In this document: in pieces, positions 25,470-36,309 of the stretch | How positions within the stretch are numbered: the stretch's first letter is position 1 | How the letters are laid out: the number at the start of each line of letters is the position of its first letter | Source: Helopsaltes ochotensis | Taxonomy: Eukaryota; Chordata; Aves; Passeriformes; Locustellidae | Assembly: GCA_013400155.1 (NCBI GenBank) | Contig: VXBM01000889.1 | Location: 105,612-169,611, forward strand | Direction of reading: 5' to 3' | DNA length: 64,000 bases | Position numbers and translations under genes: made by a program | The notes under the pieces: model-generated | Database searches by the model: none | What the model was told of the DNA's origin: nothing | Seen by the model: the letters and a program-made list of their open reading frames with translations, nothing else

Positions 25470-25550
25470 AAAAGGAAAGAAAAAGAAAAAAGAGGAAGAG
25501 AAAGAAAAAAAAAAGTAAAAAACAGAAAGGGGAGAGGAAGGGGAGAGGAA
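25470..25550. repeat. homopurine tract (A/G), about 81 bases
   Basis: All bases are A or G except T25516 and C25523. The 3' part contains two exact tandem copies of GGGGAGAGGAA (25529-25539 and 25540-25550). Long purine/pyrimidine asymmetry of this kind can adopt triplex (H-DNA) structure, but this is general knowledge and was not tested here. Confidence 0.9.
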
Positions 25551-26651
25551 TGTTCCAGCACAATGAGGATTACAAAGGTAAGTGATTGCTGTCTGTGTGT
25601 TTCTGAGCAGGCAAGAGTGAAGGCAGCTGTGGTTTAGGAGAGGCATGGATTAGTCGTGTCACTCAGCTGGACAGGGAAACACATTCCCTCCCTTGTTCCA
25701 CAACCTGCTCCTGCCACACTAAGCCAGTGCAATTACAGCAGTATTATAAGTCCCCAGCCTCATTTGACACAGGGTAGCTTCATCCAGACCAGTCCTGAGC
25801 TGACAAATTGGGTAGGAAGCTTCTAACCCAGTAGGCAGAGCAGGCAAAAAGATTCAGCACTGACAACATCAAATTCTCCATCTTTTGAAAAAATGCCAGC
25901 TGACTATGCAGCATTTCCTCCTCCAACAGTGAGGGGTTCGACTTGGTGGCTGCCTCTGCCATACATGGATGAACTTTTGAGTCAGAATGGCCAGAATCTG
26001 ACATTCCAGATCCACAGTATCATGGGAGAAGATGGGAATGCTGCAGAGTGGAGCAGAGAAATTCATGGAGAAGCTCCCACAATCTGAGTGCTTAGGACAT
26101 TTGCCAGCAGATATAATGGATCTGTGTGGATGGGTGTAGGAACAGAGGACGGATTGTGTGGTGCTTAGCTTGGAAAAAAACTCGATAAACCCATGATTAC
26201 ACCAACTTTTCTTTTTGCATTCGGATTGTTTCACTTATCTGGGCTACCAAACAGGTAAATCTACATATAAACAGGAACAACAGTAGTAGGCTTTGTCTAC
26301 AGAAGAAACTAGGAAAAGGTGGTGTGCCTGGTTATAAATGGGGTGAGCCAGTACAACAATTTGTGTAGCTGTGCTCTGCTATGCTGATAGGTAAATTGGA
26401 GGCTTCAGCCTGCTCACACTTACTGCTGTTATAGAAGATGCCACCTGCAAGGTGGCCTTCCTTTCATTTGGAAATTTGGAAATTCAGCTGTGATCCCTCC
26501 CTTCATGGGGAAAGTGGGATGATGCAAAGTGGGAGTGTTGGGTGTGCAACAAGTGATTTATTTAATAGCACTTCACTGTTTGGTGGCATAAACTTATTCT
26601 GAGATGGGTCTGCAAGTTGAACAAGCTGGAAAAGCTCTCTGGAGTGCATGG

Positions 26652-26672
26652 ATCAAGGGTAACACCCTTGAT
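26652..26672. repeat. perfect 9-bp inverted repeat, 3-nt loop
   Basis: ATCAAGGGT (26652-26660) and ACCCTTGAT (26664-26672) are exact reverse complements around AAC. It has mixed base composition, so it is less likely to be trivial than the AT-only palindromes in this window. Confidence 0.9.
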
Positions 26673-28006
26673 TTTATAGTCCACAGGGCCAGCACCTGCA
26701 TTATCCCTATATCCCAGGGGTCATATCTGGCCGTATCTGCACAGTGTAAGCACAAAGCACCCCAGTCCCACAGATGTGTCAGGGTAAGAGGCAAGAGAGC
26801 TCTCAAGTAATCACATTCTCTAAAATTCCTTAAGCAATGAGGTGGCTTGTTTTTTTTTTTCCTTAAAAAAGTAATGTATAAGGATGAAATGCAGGCATGT
26901 CAGACACATGTAAGGAGGAGGATGTGAGGAAGAGGAGCTAGAACACAATGAAGATGAGGGATGGAAGAGCAGGATGGCTGTGGACTGCTATGGCTGGCCA
27001 GTTCACAACTGGAAAGCCTGAAGCACTCTGGCAATTCTCTTTGGGGAACCCTCTCTTCCCTGGGTCTATATGGCCAGGGAAACCTCCCCACATTGTCCCC
27101 TCAAAGGAACCTGCACAGGGGAGCTGGAATGGCACAAAAGGACACCTTTGCCACCACCACTGTGACCGGAGAAGGGGACTCTGCAGGCCTCAGGGGTAGC
27201 ATCACCTCTGTTTGGTTTGGAATATTTTGCCTCAGGGTTGTGACTTCAGGAACTGCTGCCCAAAGGCCCTGTGTGATGAGTCAAACCCTTTAGGTGCTAA
27301 TTATCTAATGCTAATTGTTCTTCCCAGACTTTGGACACAACGTGAGTCCTGCAGATTTCTTACTGGAGAACATTTCGCACCATACATATGACAGATTTAA
27401 ATTGGCCTCTCATAAAAATAGAACAGTTTATGTACAGTGGGGTTCAATTGTCTTGGCTGAATGTCTCTTCACTTATTTGAATTTTGAGAAACCACGTTTA
27501 GACACATTCCATTCCTGACTTTAAACAGCCTTTGCAACACTTTAGAAAGAAACTGCAGTGAAACAGTCCTCAAGTGTTATGTCATTGTCATTAAAACTAA
27601 CAATGCAAACTTAGGAATGCACTAAATGGCTACAATGAGAGATGTGTACTATTTACAAAGCATTTTTGTAGCTGTCTGATAGTTCAAGATACTAAAACAC
27701 TTGAGAATCTCTGGGATGTAAAATTTAATTCAATTTCTTGGCACGTGCAATTAGTTGGTTGCCTTGGCTACTCCTCAGATGAATCTGTTACATCCAAATT
27801 AAGCTGAAGCCAACACACCAGTGTTGAGTTGTTGGTTAAAAAGGAGATGGAGAGGCCTGCACATGTGTGCAAGACAAAAAATTCCGATAATTGTACTTAC
27901 TTACTTAGTTTGTGTTAGTGAGAACTTTGTAATTGTGTTTAATACATTCAGCAGTATGAAGACCTCTCGACCTCTTTCTTTAATGTTATTTGCATTCAGG
28001 GGTGTC

Positions 28007-28009
<3 letters not shown>

Positions 28010-28082
<73 letters not shown>
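28010..28082. repeat. T homopolymer, 73 bases
   Basis: An uninterrupted run of 73 T after GGTGTCAGC and before AAAGCTC. Read on the minus strand it would be a poly-A tail. The sequence that would lie upstream on that strand (CCATTTGTAATAGAGCTTT) has no AATAAA signal, and no target-site duplication is visible. It is long enough that its exact length is unreliable in any assembly. Confidence 0.95.
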
Positions 28083-28086
<4 letters not shown>

Positions 28087-29411
28087 CTCTATTACAAATG
28101 GATTTTTAAATTTGGGATATATTGGACACATCTGCTTGGACAGATTCAGGGATGCCAATTCATCCCATCCAAAGCAATTTGAAGCTTATCGTGGAGAGTG
28201 TTTCAAAAATGATATTAAAAGAATGGGAGATAAGGCTTTTAAAATTCCATCTAACATTGAATTTATCCAAATATAGAAAGTTCAACACAATGAAGTTCTT
28301 GGACTGCCCTCAGACCACCTGCCTGGGCAGCAGCTGCCACCCCAGGAGAGTTCCTGCCACTATGATGTCTAGGCAGCCTAGGGCATCACAAAAGCACCAG
28401 GGGTTTGGGATGACACATGCCTTTCCCCCTTTTTATATGCATCTGTAGCTTTACAGATTTTAATTTATAGCTGAATAGCTTCTAACTCTTTGTCACTTGA
28501 GCACAGCAGGTGCACTTTCTCACATGTTAAGCCACCTTCTTGGAATTCTGTTTAATTTTGCTTTTAGCCAGCAAAGACTCTTTATTTCCCATCATAAATC
28601 ACAGACATAAAATGTAGGGCTAAAATGTAGGGGAGGGCTCCAATGGGGCAGAAATTACCTAACCAACTGCTCTTCTAACTAGACAATATTTCTCAGATAT
28701 CCTAATTAATTAACATTACGAAACCTGTACGAATCTGAGACTGTCCTCAGAAGTGTGGGAGACTCTCCCCAGTTTAGTGCAGGTCCCACGTTCTCAATGT
28801 TGACATGTACATGGCTTGGCTGCTCTGCTGGAGGACAAGTGTGAGCTGGATTTCTCTCCTGGCTCACAGCCCCTGAAATCTGCAGGTCCTTGCCCACACT
28901 GCTGGCAGTGCCTGTGCTCTCAGCTGACTTCAGCTATGCAGAAAGACCTGTCTGTAACTGAGCGTGAGGCTCAGATTTCTGCTGGTAATATGATAAAAGA
29001 TGTACAATTTATATGTCGGTCCTTGTACCACTTTAGTTATCACAATTTATAAACTATATATAAGATATATATTTATAAATACTTGTGTGTGCAAGTGTAG
29101 GTAAAACAGCAGGAAAATATTAGGGCTACAACTGACACTACTTATTTAGGTACACTTTTTATTTTTAGTATAAATGCCTTCATTTTAAAACACTGAGTAA
29201 ATTCCTTGAATTATATGATAGGAAAAGAAATATATTTAAAGTGACTCAAAATTGCACATAATTTTGGTCTAAAACAAGACAGGATTCAAATGAGTTTTAA
29301 TAGCAGAACTCTTCAGTCAGATCATGACTTTTCCCAAAGTTACCTCTCAGAATATAATTGTACTTTAAGTGCTGTTCAACCCACTTATGTCTCACAGTTG
29401 TAAACTGTCTC

Positions 29412-29463
29412 TTGGTTTTTGGTTTGGTTTTCTTTTTCTTTTTTTCTTTTTTCTTTTTTTTTT
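29412..29463. repeat. T-rich low-complexity tract
   Basis: TTGG and TTTTC units in T runs over about 50 bases. Confidence 0.9.
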
Positions 29464-29524
29464 AATTGCATAACATTTTGTGGCTTCCAGCTTACAATTC
29501 TCCTTGACAGACTGAACTTAAATC

Positions 29525-29554
29525 AAAAAAAAAAAAAGCTTTTTTTTTTTTTTT
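29525..29554. repeat. A13-GC-T15 palindrome
   Basis: Thirteen A (29525-29537), then GC, then fifteen T (29540-29554). The central 28 bases form a perfect loopless palindrome around AAGCTT. Such structures can extrude as cruciforms and are prone to slippage and sequencing error. Confidence 0.95.
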
Positions 29555-30699
29555 CTGTGTGAATGTTAGCAGTAACGTGTGCTTGCTTCTTAAGCTCTGT
29601 CCCTGACAATTACTGCTAAATAAAAACAGGAAAATGTTGACTAGACCAAAATTCCTTTTCAAAACCACTGTTTGCAGTCAAGAGGTAATTAACTCCCTCT
29701 ATGGATTCAGAGCTCCTGGGTAGAGGGTGGGAAATTAAGTTATTAGCAAGGCTGTTAATGTAAATTTCTAATTTACCAACACTGCTTGCTAAGAAGGACT
29801 GCATACTATTAGGGATCTGAAAAATATTTTGCCTATAAATTTGAAATATTTTCATTTAGCTTTGGCTTTAATGGCTCCTTACTTCTCAGCCTTGTTATGA
29901 ATATGCAAATAGGAAAGCAAGCTTATATAAGCAGTGACCATGATTTATACTACCAGGAACATTTTCCAGTAGAAACAATGGAATTTTTTAGAATTTAAAA
30001 AATAAGGTAAGTGGAGGTAAGGAAAGGAAACCAGCAGGAAGAGGATATATTATAGTGCTTTGAATATGTAGGGTTGAATATTCTGTAGTGACAATGAACA
30101 GTATAAAAACTTTTTAAGAAACCACCCTGGAAGTTTCTCTGTCTGCTTAGAATTGTCCAGATGGATCTTTTTGCTGTCTGGCAGATAGAGGCCTGTTCAG
30201 AAACAAAAATTCAAATTCACATGTTCCTACTTATTGGTCCTTGACCTCTTTACTGACCACAAGTTTCTAGAACATCGTTTTTGTGAATACCTGAATTTTC
30301 AGGAAAGGCAAGGTCTTGCAGAAACATACAGGGTATATTTAAATTTAGTCACTGAAATTAGTTTCACTCAGTGAGACTGTTTTCTTTCCTATTAGACCTG
30401 ATGACTTTACACAGCAAATGTAAATTGGTATAACATATCAGATAACAGAGATTGAAAGAAGCATTCCTTCTATCTCTCTAACCCCTTTTTAATGTAAAAA
30501 CAAATTCTGGATAAAAACAAGAAACTTTAAGAATTAATTAGTTGTAGTGTGTCTGAACACTAGACCAAAACAGCACTTAGTACTTTGAGGAACAAAATAC
30601 TTCCTGGATTTGGGATAACTCTAAAAGAGCTCATTTGAGAAAGCTGGAGCTGAAATTATTGTTCCTTTTTGGTATCAAGACCCTCATTACTGTGCTGGG

Positions 30700-30870
30700 A
30701 TCTTGCGGGTGGCTCACTGCATATCTGAGCTTCTCCATTTAATTAAGCACTGCACGGTGTTGGTACAACTGAGATGTAATCTCGGGCCCAAGGTCCTGAC
30801 TCAGAGCACATTAATGCCAGTGCAAAGGCTCCCATCAGCTCTGATGGGTTTAGGTTGGGCCATAAATTAG
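30700..30870. promoter_or_regulatory. CNE-like block with 8-bp inverted repeat
   Basis: Non-repetitive sequence with ATTTAATTAAGCACTG near 30737, a CpG-containing GCACGGTG, and CACATTAATGCC near 30808. It contains the perfect inverted repeat CCCATCAG-CT-CTGATGGG (30831-30848). It is listed as a candidate conserved element by appearance only. Confidence 0.2.
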
Positions 30871-31689
30871 TTGGAAATCATGGAAAAACCTTCCTGAACT
30901 TGTCACAGAATTTCCAAGTCATGAGACAGAGAGATATTTGCTCTTTAAAACGCAGAAGTGGCTTTTCATTGAAAAGAAATCCTTCATTTTGCTTGGTATG
31001 TCTCAACACTATCCAGTTTCCTTTATTCTGAATAACTACTGATATAAGAAAAATATGGAAGGGCAATATATCTACAAGGAATAGAAAGCAGTTATAAATT
31101 GTCATGTGTCAAAACAGAATGCAAGACACCTACATCACCTAAAAAAGCTTTTTCATTGAAGTACCACATTAAAAAAAAAAAGTGACAAAGGAAATATCCC
31201 AAATAAAAAGATGGACTGAGCCTCTCACATGCATGTTTCTGCTCACTGTGATCACATTCTTTTGTCCCTTTTTCTTATCTGATGCATCACAGGCTTTGTC
31301 CTCTGTTCTGCCTTCCCATAAGCATGATTTTTCCTCACCATAATATTTGAGAAACAAGTTGATCCATGTGGCTTGAGTCCCTGGAGAGGGACGGGAGATC
31401 CCCTGGAGCACAGACAAGCCCTTGGGAAGAGGAGCTACCAGGAGAGGAGCAGGTCACAGGGGGCACCTGGGGGGGGGCAGATGTTTCCCCAGGGATCCAT
31501 GGAGGTAGAAATGTGGGATTAGCTGGGGGCCAAGGAGCCACAGAAGGCTGATGGACAGTGAGCAGGGCTGGAGGAAAGCACCTGCCCTGCAGAACTCAGG
31601 AGGAGGAAGCTTGGTCACGACATGGGGTTTGTTCCATCTACTGCAGCTTGAATTTTTTCCCTTTTTAAAGTTCTTTTGTTAATGGTCTA

Positions 31690-32640
31690 AGAGCTTTAGC
31701 TGGTTTGAGTTCTTATAACTTCTCCTTACAACTCTTTTCTAAAGTCCTTGTCCTAGGTTACAATGGAAGATGTGCCCAAAATCTATTCTATCACCACCTT
31801 CATGAANNNNNNNNNNNNNNNNNNNNNNNNNNNNNNNNNNNNNNNNNNNNNNNNNNNNNNNNNNNNNNNNNNNNNNNNNNNNNNNNNNNNNNNNNNNNNN
31901 NNNNNNNNNNNNNNNNNNNNNNNNNNNNNNNNNNNNNNNNNNNNNNNNNNNNNNNNNNNNNNNNNNNNNNNNNNNNNNNNNNNNNNNNNNNNNNNNNNNN
32001 NNNNNNNNNNNNNNNNNNNNNNNNNNNNNNNNNNNNNNNNNNNNNNNNNNNNNNNNNNNNNNNNNNNNNNNNNNNNNNNNNNNNNNNNNNNNNNNNNNNN
32101 NNNNNNNNNNNNNNNNNNNNNNNNNNNNNNNNNNNNNNNNNNNNNNNNNNNNNNNNNNNNNNNNNNNNNNNNNNNNNNNNNNNNNNNNNNNNNNNNNNNN
32201 NNNNNNNNNNNNNNNNNNNNNNNNNNNNNNNNNNNNNNNNNNNNNNNNNNNNNNNNNNNNNNNNNNNNNNNNNNNNNNNNNNNNNNNNNNNNNNNNNNNN
32301 NNNNNNNNNNNNNNNNNNNNNNNNNNNNNNNNNNNNNNNNNNNNNNNNNNNNNNNNNNNNNNNNNNNNNNNNNNNNNNNNNNNNNNNNNNNNNNNNNNNN
32401 NNNNNNNNNNNNNNNNNNNNNNNNNNNNNNNNNNNNNNNNNNNNNNNNNNNNNNNNNNNNNNNNNNNNNNNNNNNNNNNNNNNNNNNNNNNNNNNNNNNN
32501 NNNNCCATACTTCTGCCTGAAAGCCCCCTTAATTTTCTAAATTATAATAATTTGGAGGGAGGGGATTCAATTTCTCCTTTCCAAAGGGAGGTCCTGCCCT
32601 CCTTAGCAGATACCTGTCTTTCAAACCAAGACAGTCATAT
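31690..32640. mobile_element. possible LTR-type interspersed repeat interrupted by the assembly gap
   Basis: The sequences on both sides of the N run resemble, by memory only, passerine LTR-retrotransposon sequence. The left flank holds CCTAGGTTACAATGGAAGATG and the right flank holds a GGAGGGAGGGG segment followed by CTCCTTAGCAGATACCTGTC. A repeat would explain why the assembler failed exactly here. The ends cannot be placed: no terminal TG/CA pair with a target-site duplication could be established. It may be unrelated sequence. Confidence 0.25.
31807..32504. other. assembly gap, 698 N
   Basis: All bases are N. The length is not a round number, so it was probably estimated from read pairs or mapping. 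Frames that appear to run through it are artefacts. Confidence 1.
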
Positions 32641-33807
32641 ACAACAAATAGATAATTTATTACATTCTTTTGCCAAGAATGACCCACCAAAGATTTTACA
32701 TTTTTACATTTCTTCCTCCTTTCCCTTAACTTTCTCCCTTTTTTAAGTGTAGAAAATAGAGGTTGGGAAGGAAGAAAATTAGAAAACAAAGTACTGAAAG
32801 CCAGACAAGGAAAAGAATTTTTGTCACTTGTGTAGGAAAGTGAAAAATGATTACAAGCTTCTGTTGAATGACATTGAATGCTTCAGTTAAAATGCAGTTA
32901 CCATTTGTCAAAAAGCTCTGGCTTAAGAGCATTTTCTTGATGTATGAACTCCAAAGATATTCATTTAAATAATATGCAAATTTCCAAGCAATCACAACAG
33001 AAGAGTGAGTAAAAATTTAAAATTTTAAATCCATCATTTTGCTGTGTGTCATTTAGTCATCTGGTAGCTCACTTTGGATTCTGGCCAGTTGCCATTAGTG
33101 CCTTGCTTTTACGGGTTCTCTGGTGATAAGAGACTTGAGCTGCTGACCCGAGGAAGCAAACACAATCCCCAGGGTGTGGTGACACTGCAGCTATTGATTG
33201 CTTCCAGTCATCACCACCTGCACTGATCACAAACAGGGGGTGAAAATTGCTCCCTGTGCTGAGCTGGCCAGAGAGGGAATGGGTACAAACCACTGCTCCC
33301 CTGTAAAGAAAACAGTGATTTATTTGGTGAAGTATTGGCTTATTCTGCTGACACCAAGTGCCTCAGGGAATGCAGGCAAGGGGGAGAAAGCATTAATCAT
33401 CAGGACAACGAGCTGCAGGCTCTTGCAGCTCTTGTGTACACAAAGTCAAAAGTCTTTAGCCTGGTACCTATTGGAGAAAACACTCGGTTATAGTTCTTGG
33501 CCTCCCGTCTTTTGGTTTAACTGAGGTTCATGACAAAAAAAAAAAAAGAAGTCGTCAAGTTTGACCACTGTTTCAGGAAGTTTTGTGCTGTGATCCAGCT
33601 CTCTGATACAGTTAATTTAAATGAGATGCTGAGATACAAATCCATCAGGAAAAAGCCCTTAAGTGGTTCTGCCCTGCTGATGGCCATTTCACATTTTTTT
33701 GGTATCTCCAACTTGCTTCAGCTCCTCAGAGCATAAGCAGAAGGCTTGTCTGTCTTTCCTCTGGGGCTCCTTAGCTGCATAAGATGGATCAACAGCACCA
33801 AATGTGA
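32641..33807. other. unique DNA, no gene recognised
   Basis: AT-rich unique sequence. There is a 16-base AT palindrome, ATTTAAAATTTTAAAT, at 33015-33030, and a short A run at about 33536-33547. No exon was recognised. Confidence 0.6.
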
Positions 33808-33885
33808 TCATAGAATCATTAAGGCAGGAAAAGACCTCCAGATCATTAGGTGCAGCCTTTGAACAAACACCACCACACTCACTAT
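33808..33885 (-). mobile_element. CR1 LINE remnant, extreme 3' end
   Basis: Reading plus, CATAGAATCATTAAGG then GGAAAAGACCTCCAGATCAT then CCTTTGAACAAACACCACCA is the reverse complement of the CR1 3' terminus: the 8-base ATTCTATG tail, AGGTCTTTTCC, and the following conserved segment. Only about 80 bases are recognisable before the match is lost in TATATTATATATAG. It is a heavily truncated or decayed insertion. Confidence 0.85.
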
Positions 33886-36175
33886 ATTATATATAGAGAA
33901 ATAGGCTCTCTAAAGGGTGTCAGTCACAAATAATGCAAAGGTTTAAGTGTAAAAATGAACCCCTGCTGTTGGGGGCTCAATCCCCAGCCCCTAAGGAAAT
34001 CACTGTGAAGTACTGAAGTGGCAAAAAGGTGAGAAGCTTTGGGAGTGAAGTATATGGTTAATGTAAAACATGCTTGTTATTTAACCCTGCTCATGATAAA
34101 CAACATTAAGTAGATAACAAAGGTTATCTGCTGCATGTAAGCAAAGCCTACTGTTCCTAGAGTGTTATCTCTGAACATTCTGCAGAGGGGGAACATATAA
34201 ATATTTCCATTTTACAGACGCGCACGGGCACCTGGTGAGATGTAGTTGTGCATCAAGCTGTTCAGCAGACAACCTCAGCACAAGGAATTAGAGTTCATGC
34301 TTCTTAAGGCAAATTTGGCTTTCTACCCACAAGGTATTTTATTCTCCATTAAAGTACATTTCCCTGTAAAACAGACATTATGGAGAAAAATCTGTATTAG
34401 GTCAGAATACTGAACTAAGGGAAAACACTGTTAGGGGTGATATTGCTTCTTCTGTCACTTAATATGCAGGAACTGCAATAAGCTCGCACAGCCATTTCTT
34501 GGTACATATAAATGCTAATGGCTTTCATTGAACACTGGCTCTGAGAGGCAGAGCCACAGCCCACTGAAATGTGTAGAAGAGGAAACCCTTGATTTTCACG
34601 AGCTTCTGAGAGGGGCTGGTCAGGCACAATCTCCTTTCTTTGATGCAGAGAGAGCTGAGCTGAGGGGAACCACCAACATTGTAAAGTCTTATCAGGCAAA
34701 GCATCACAAGGAACCAGGCAGTGCAGTGGTGCCTAAAAGATTTCTTCTACAACTGTGAACCTTATGTCACTCGTGGAACTCGGTATTTGCCTGTAAAGAA
34801 AAATTGTTCTAAAGGAAAGATACAGCAAAGGGTGGGTATGGCTTGTGAGAAACCATCCCCCAAATTCACGTGCCTGATCTGATGAACTTTGCTTTAGGGG
34901 TTTGAAAATGCCCGGCTGGCACTGCTGCTTTGGTTCAGCTGTGTGACCTGTGTCCTGCTCCGGCAGGTTATTTTGCTGCAAGGCAGATGATTCAATACGA
35001 GGGCATTCTGCAAAAGGCTCCTTACCTCAGCACGGAGCAAAACACTGTCCTCAGCAGTTCGCTCCTCACAGCTCCTGCCCTCGTCAGGAGGAATCAAGGG
35101 CAGAGGAAAAGCAGCCGTGGATCAGGATACCCTGGCACAGTCCATCGGGCGGAGAGGCAGAGCAATGCTCCTCGCTCGGGCTTGACAGACTGGTTTCTGT
35201 TTCGTAGTAAACAGGGATTTCCCCCCTCCTTTTGAGGGTTAACAGGTGGTTAAGTATCAAAAGTACCCTAAGTCTGGTTACAGCTGAGTGTCTTCAAAGC
35301 AAGTCAAGCTGACATCCTGGCTGTAGCGATGTGGTGACACTGCAAAAGGCTGTCGGTATTTGTGAACAAAAGAAAAAAGGGGGGCGGCTGCTGCACGGCA
35401 GACAGGTGACAATTAAATCGTTTTCAACACTGGCTGGATGTGCTAGGGGAAGGCTAGAAGGCATTTACCATGCTATTCCTACCATGCTAAATACTAATTA
35501 AAGACTTGTATCTCATATGGTTCTCTCATCCTGCAGCACTTCGGTGTTTTCAGTTTTTCAATAACAATTTAACACCCTCATACCAAGCTGCGGAAAATTA
35601 TCTTGCACTGCAGCATCTGCTCCCAAGCTCGCTGTGTTTGTGGTATTAAAGCCGTGCCTTTGTACTCTGCTTTGTTAGGCAGCTGAAGGACGGTGGGATC
35701 TCTCCTTTTCCTCACCGGTTTTCAAATCAGAGGTGTTTGGTCAGGATCAATGTGTGTTTGTATTATTTTAATGAAAATCTCCAGGGGGACAATCCTCACT
35801 GGGCCTCATACAGGGAGCACCATCCTTTGCTACTTGGGGCAGAATGAAAGCATGTCCTCCTTCTGAGGGAGAACTTCAGGAAAAGAAGAGCAGTGACATC
35901 CTTTTGCTTGTGGTTCCAGTTTATTGTGTATGCTATTCAACTTTGCACTCATGCTGATGTGTGAACGTTTTGCTGAGGGTACTTTTCAATTAGAAAGAGC
36001 TCTAAAACCAGGGCTGTATACTCCTCCTCAAATAATTTTTAAGCCTGGAATATAATTTTCCCGAAGTAACTAATAATGTTAGGTGTCCATCTGTTAGTAC
36101 CTTGATATTTTTCCAAGACTAGAAAGTTAGACTCTGTTGGGTTGGCAGAGTTCCTAATCAGCTGTTTTTTCTCAG
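33886..36175. other. unique DNA, no gene recognised; CpG-richer middle
   Basis: 34880-35760 is richer in CpG and GC than its surroundings (for example CATCGGGCGGAGAGG near 35144 and GGGGGGCGGCTGCTGCACGG near 35379). Its 3' half (35480-35760) has the look of a conserved element. No promoter, exon or repeat was recognised. The frames at 34930-35235 are overlapping chance frames. Confidence 0.55.
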
Positions 36176-36309
36176 AGCAAGCAAACAAACCAGAGGAGGC
36201 TGCAGATGTGGCTCCCGACAAGCAGAACACACACCAGGGCTGTCAGAACATCTATTTATCCTTGGATAAGGAGTCTCACACCGACAAAATGCTGAGCGGT
36301 GGCTTTCAG
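36176..36309 (+). CDS. candidate internal coding exon, unrecognised gene
   Basis: This 134-base block has full exon grammar. There is a branch-point-like CTAATCA at about 36153-36159, then a pyrimidine run and acceptor TGTTTTTTCTCAG ending at 36175, and a donor CAG|GTGAGA beginning at 36310. Between them one frame is open. It uses the first two bases to finish a codon and ends on a complete codon. The peptide starts QANKPEEAADVAPDKQN, passes through NIYLSLDKESHTDK and ends LSGGFQ. It is hydrophilic and acidic/polar, with balanced codon use, unlike the hydrophobic or low-complexity chance frames elsewhere. I do not recognise the protein. No partner exon of matching phase was found in the window, which would fit very long flanking introns. 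It could instead be a non-coding exon or a chance match of splice signals. Confidence 0.4.

Larger units (their letters stand above)
24131..28009. other. unique DNA, no gene recognised
   Basis: Unique sequence. It holds a tandem GATA pair (AGATAAGATAA near 24888-24898), two CTGTTAAC words near 24917-24937, the purine tract and the inverted repeat listed separately, and a T run near 26851. No coding exon was recognised. Confidence 0.6.
28083..31690. other. unique DNA, no gene recognised
   Basis: AT-rich unique sequence with the low-complexity tracts, A/T palindrome and CNE-like block listed separately. 31346-31620 is distinctly GC-richer and contains a CTCF-core-like word, CAGGGGGCAC, at 31457-31466. 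No exon was recognised. Confidence 0.55.

Noticed and set aside
27821..28084. Frame ending in a long Phe run
   Set aside because: It is produced by the T homopolymer; the Lys and Phe runs at 41664-42079 come likewise from the A homopolymer.
31705..32746. Long plus- and minus-strand reading frames of 240-330 codons
   Set aside because: They are open only because they cross the run of N; the real sequence is unknown.
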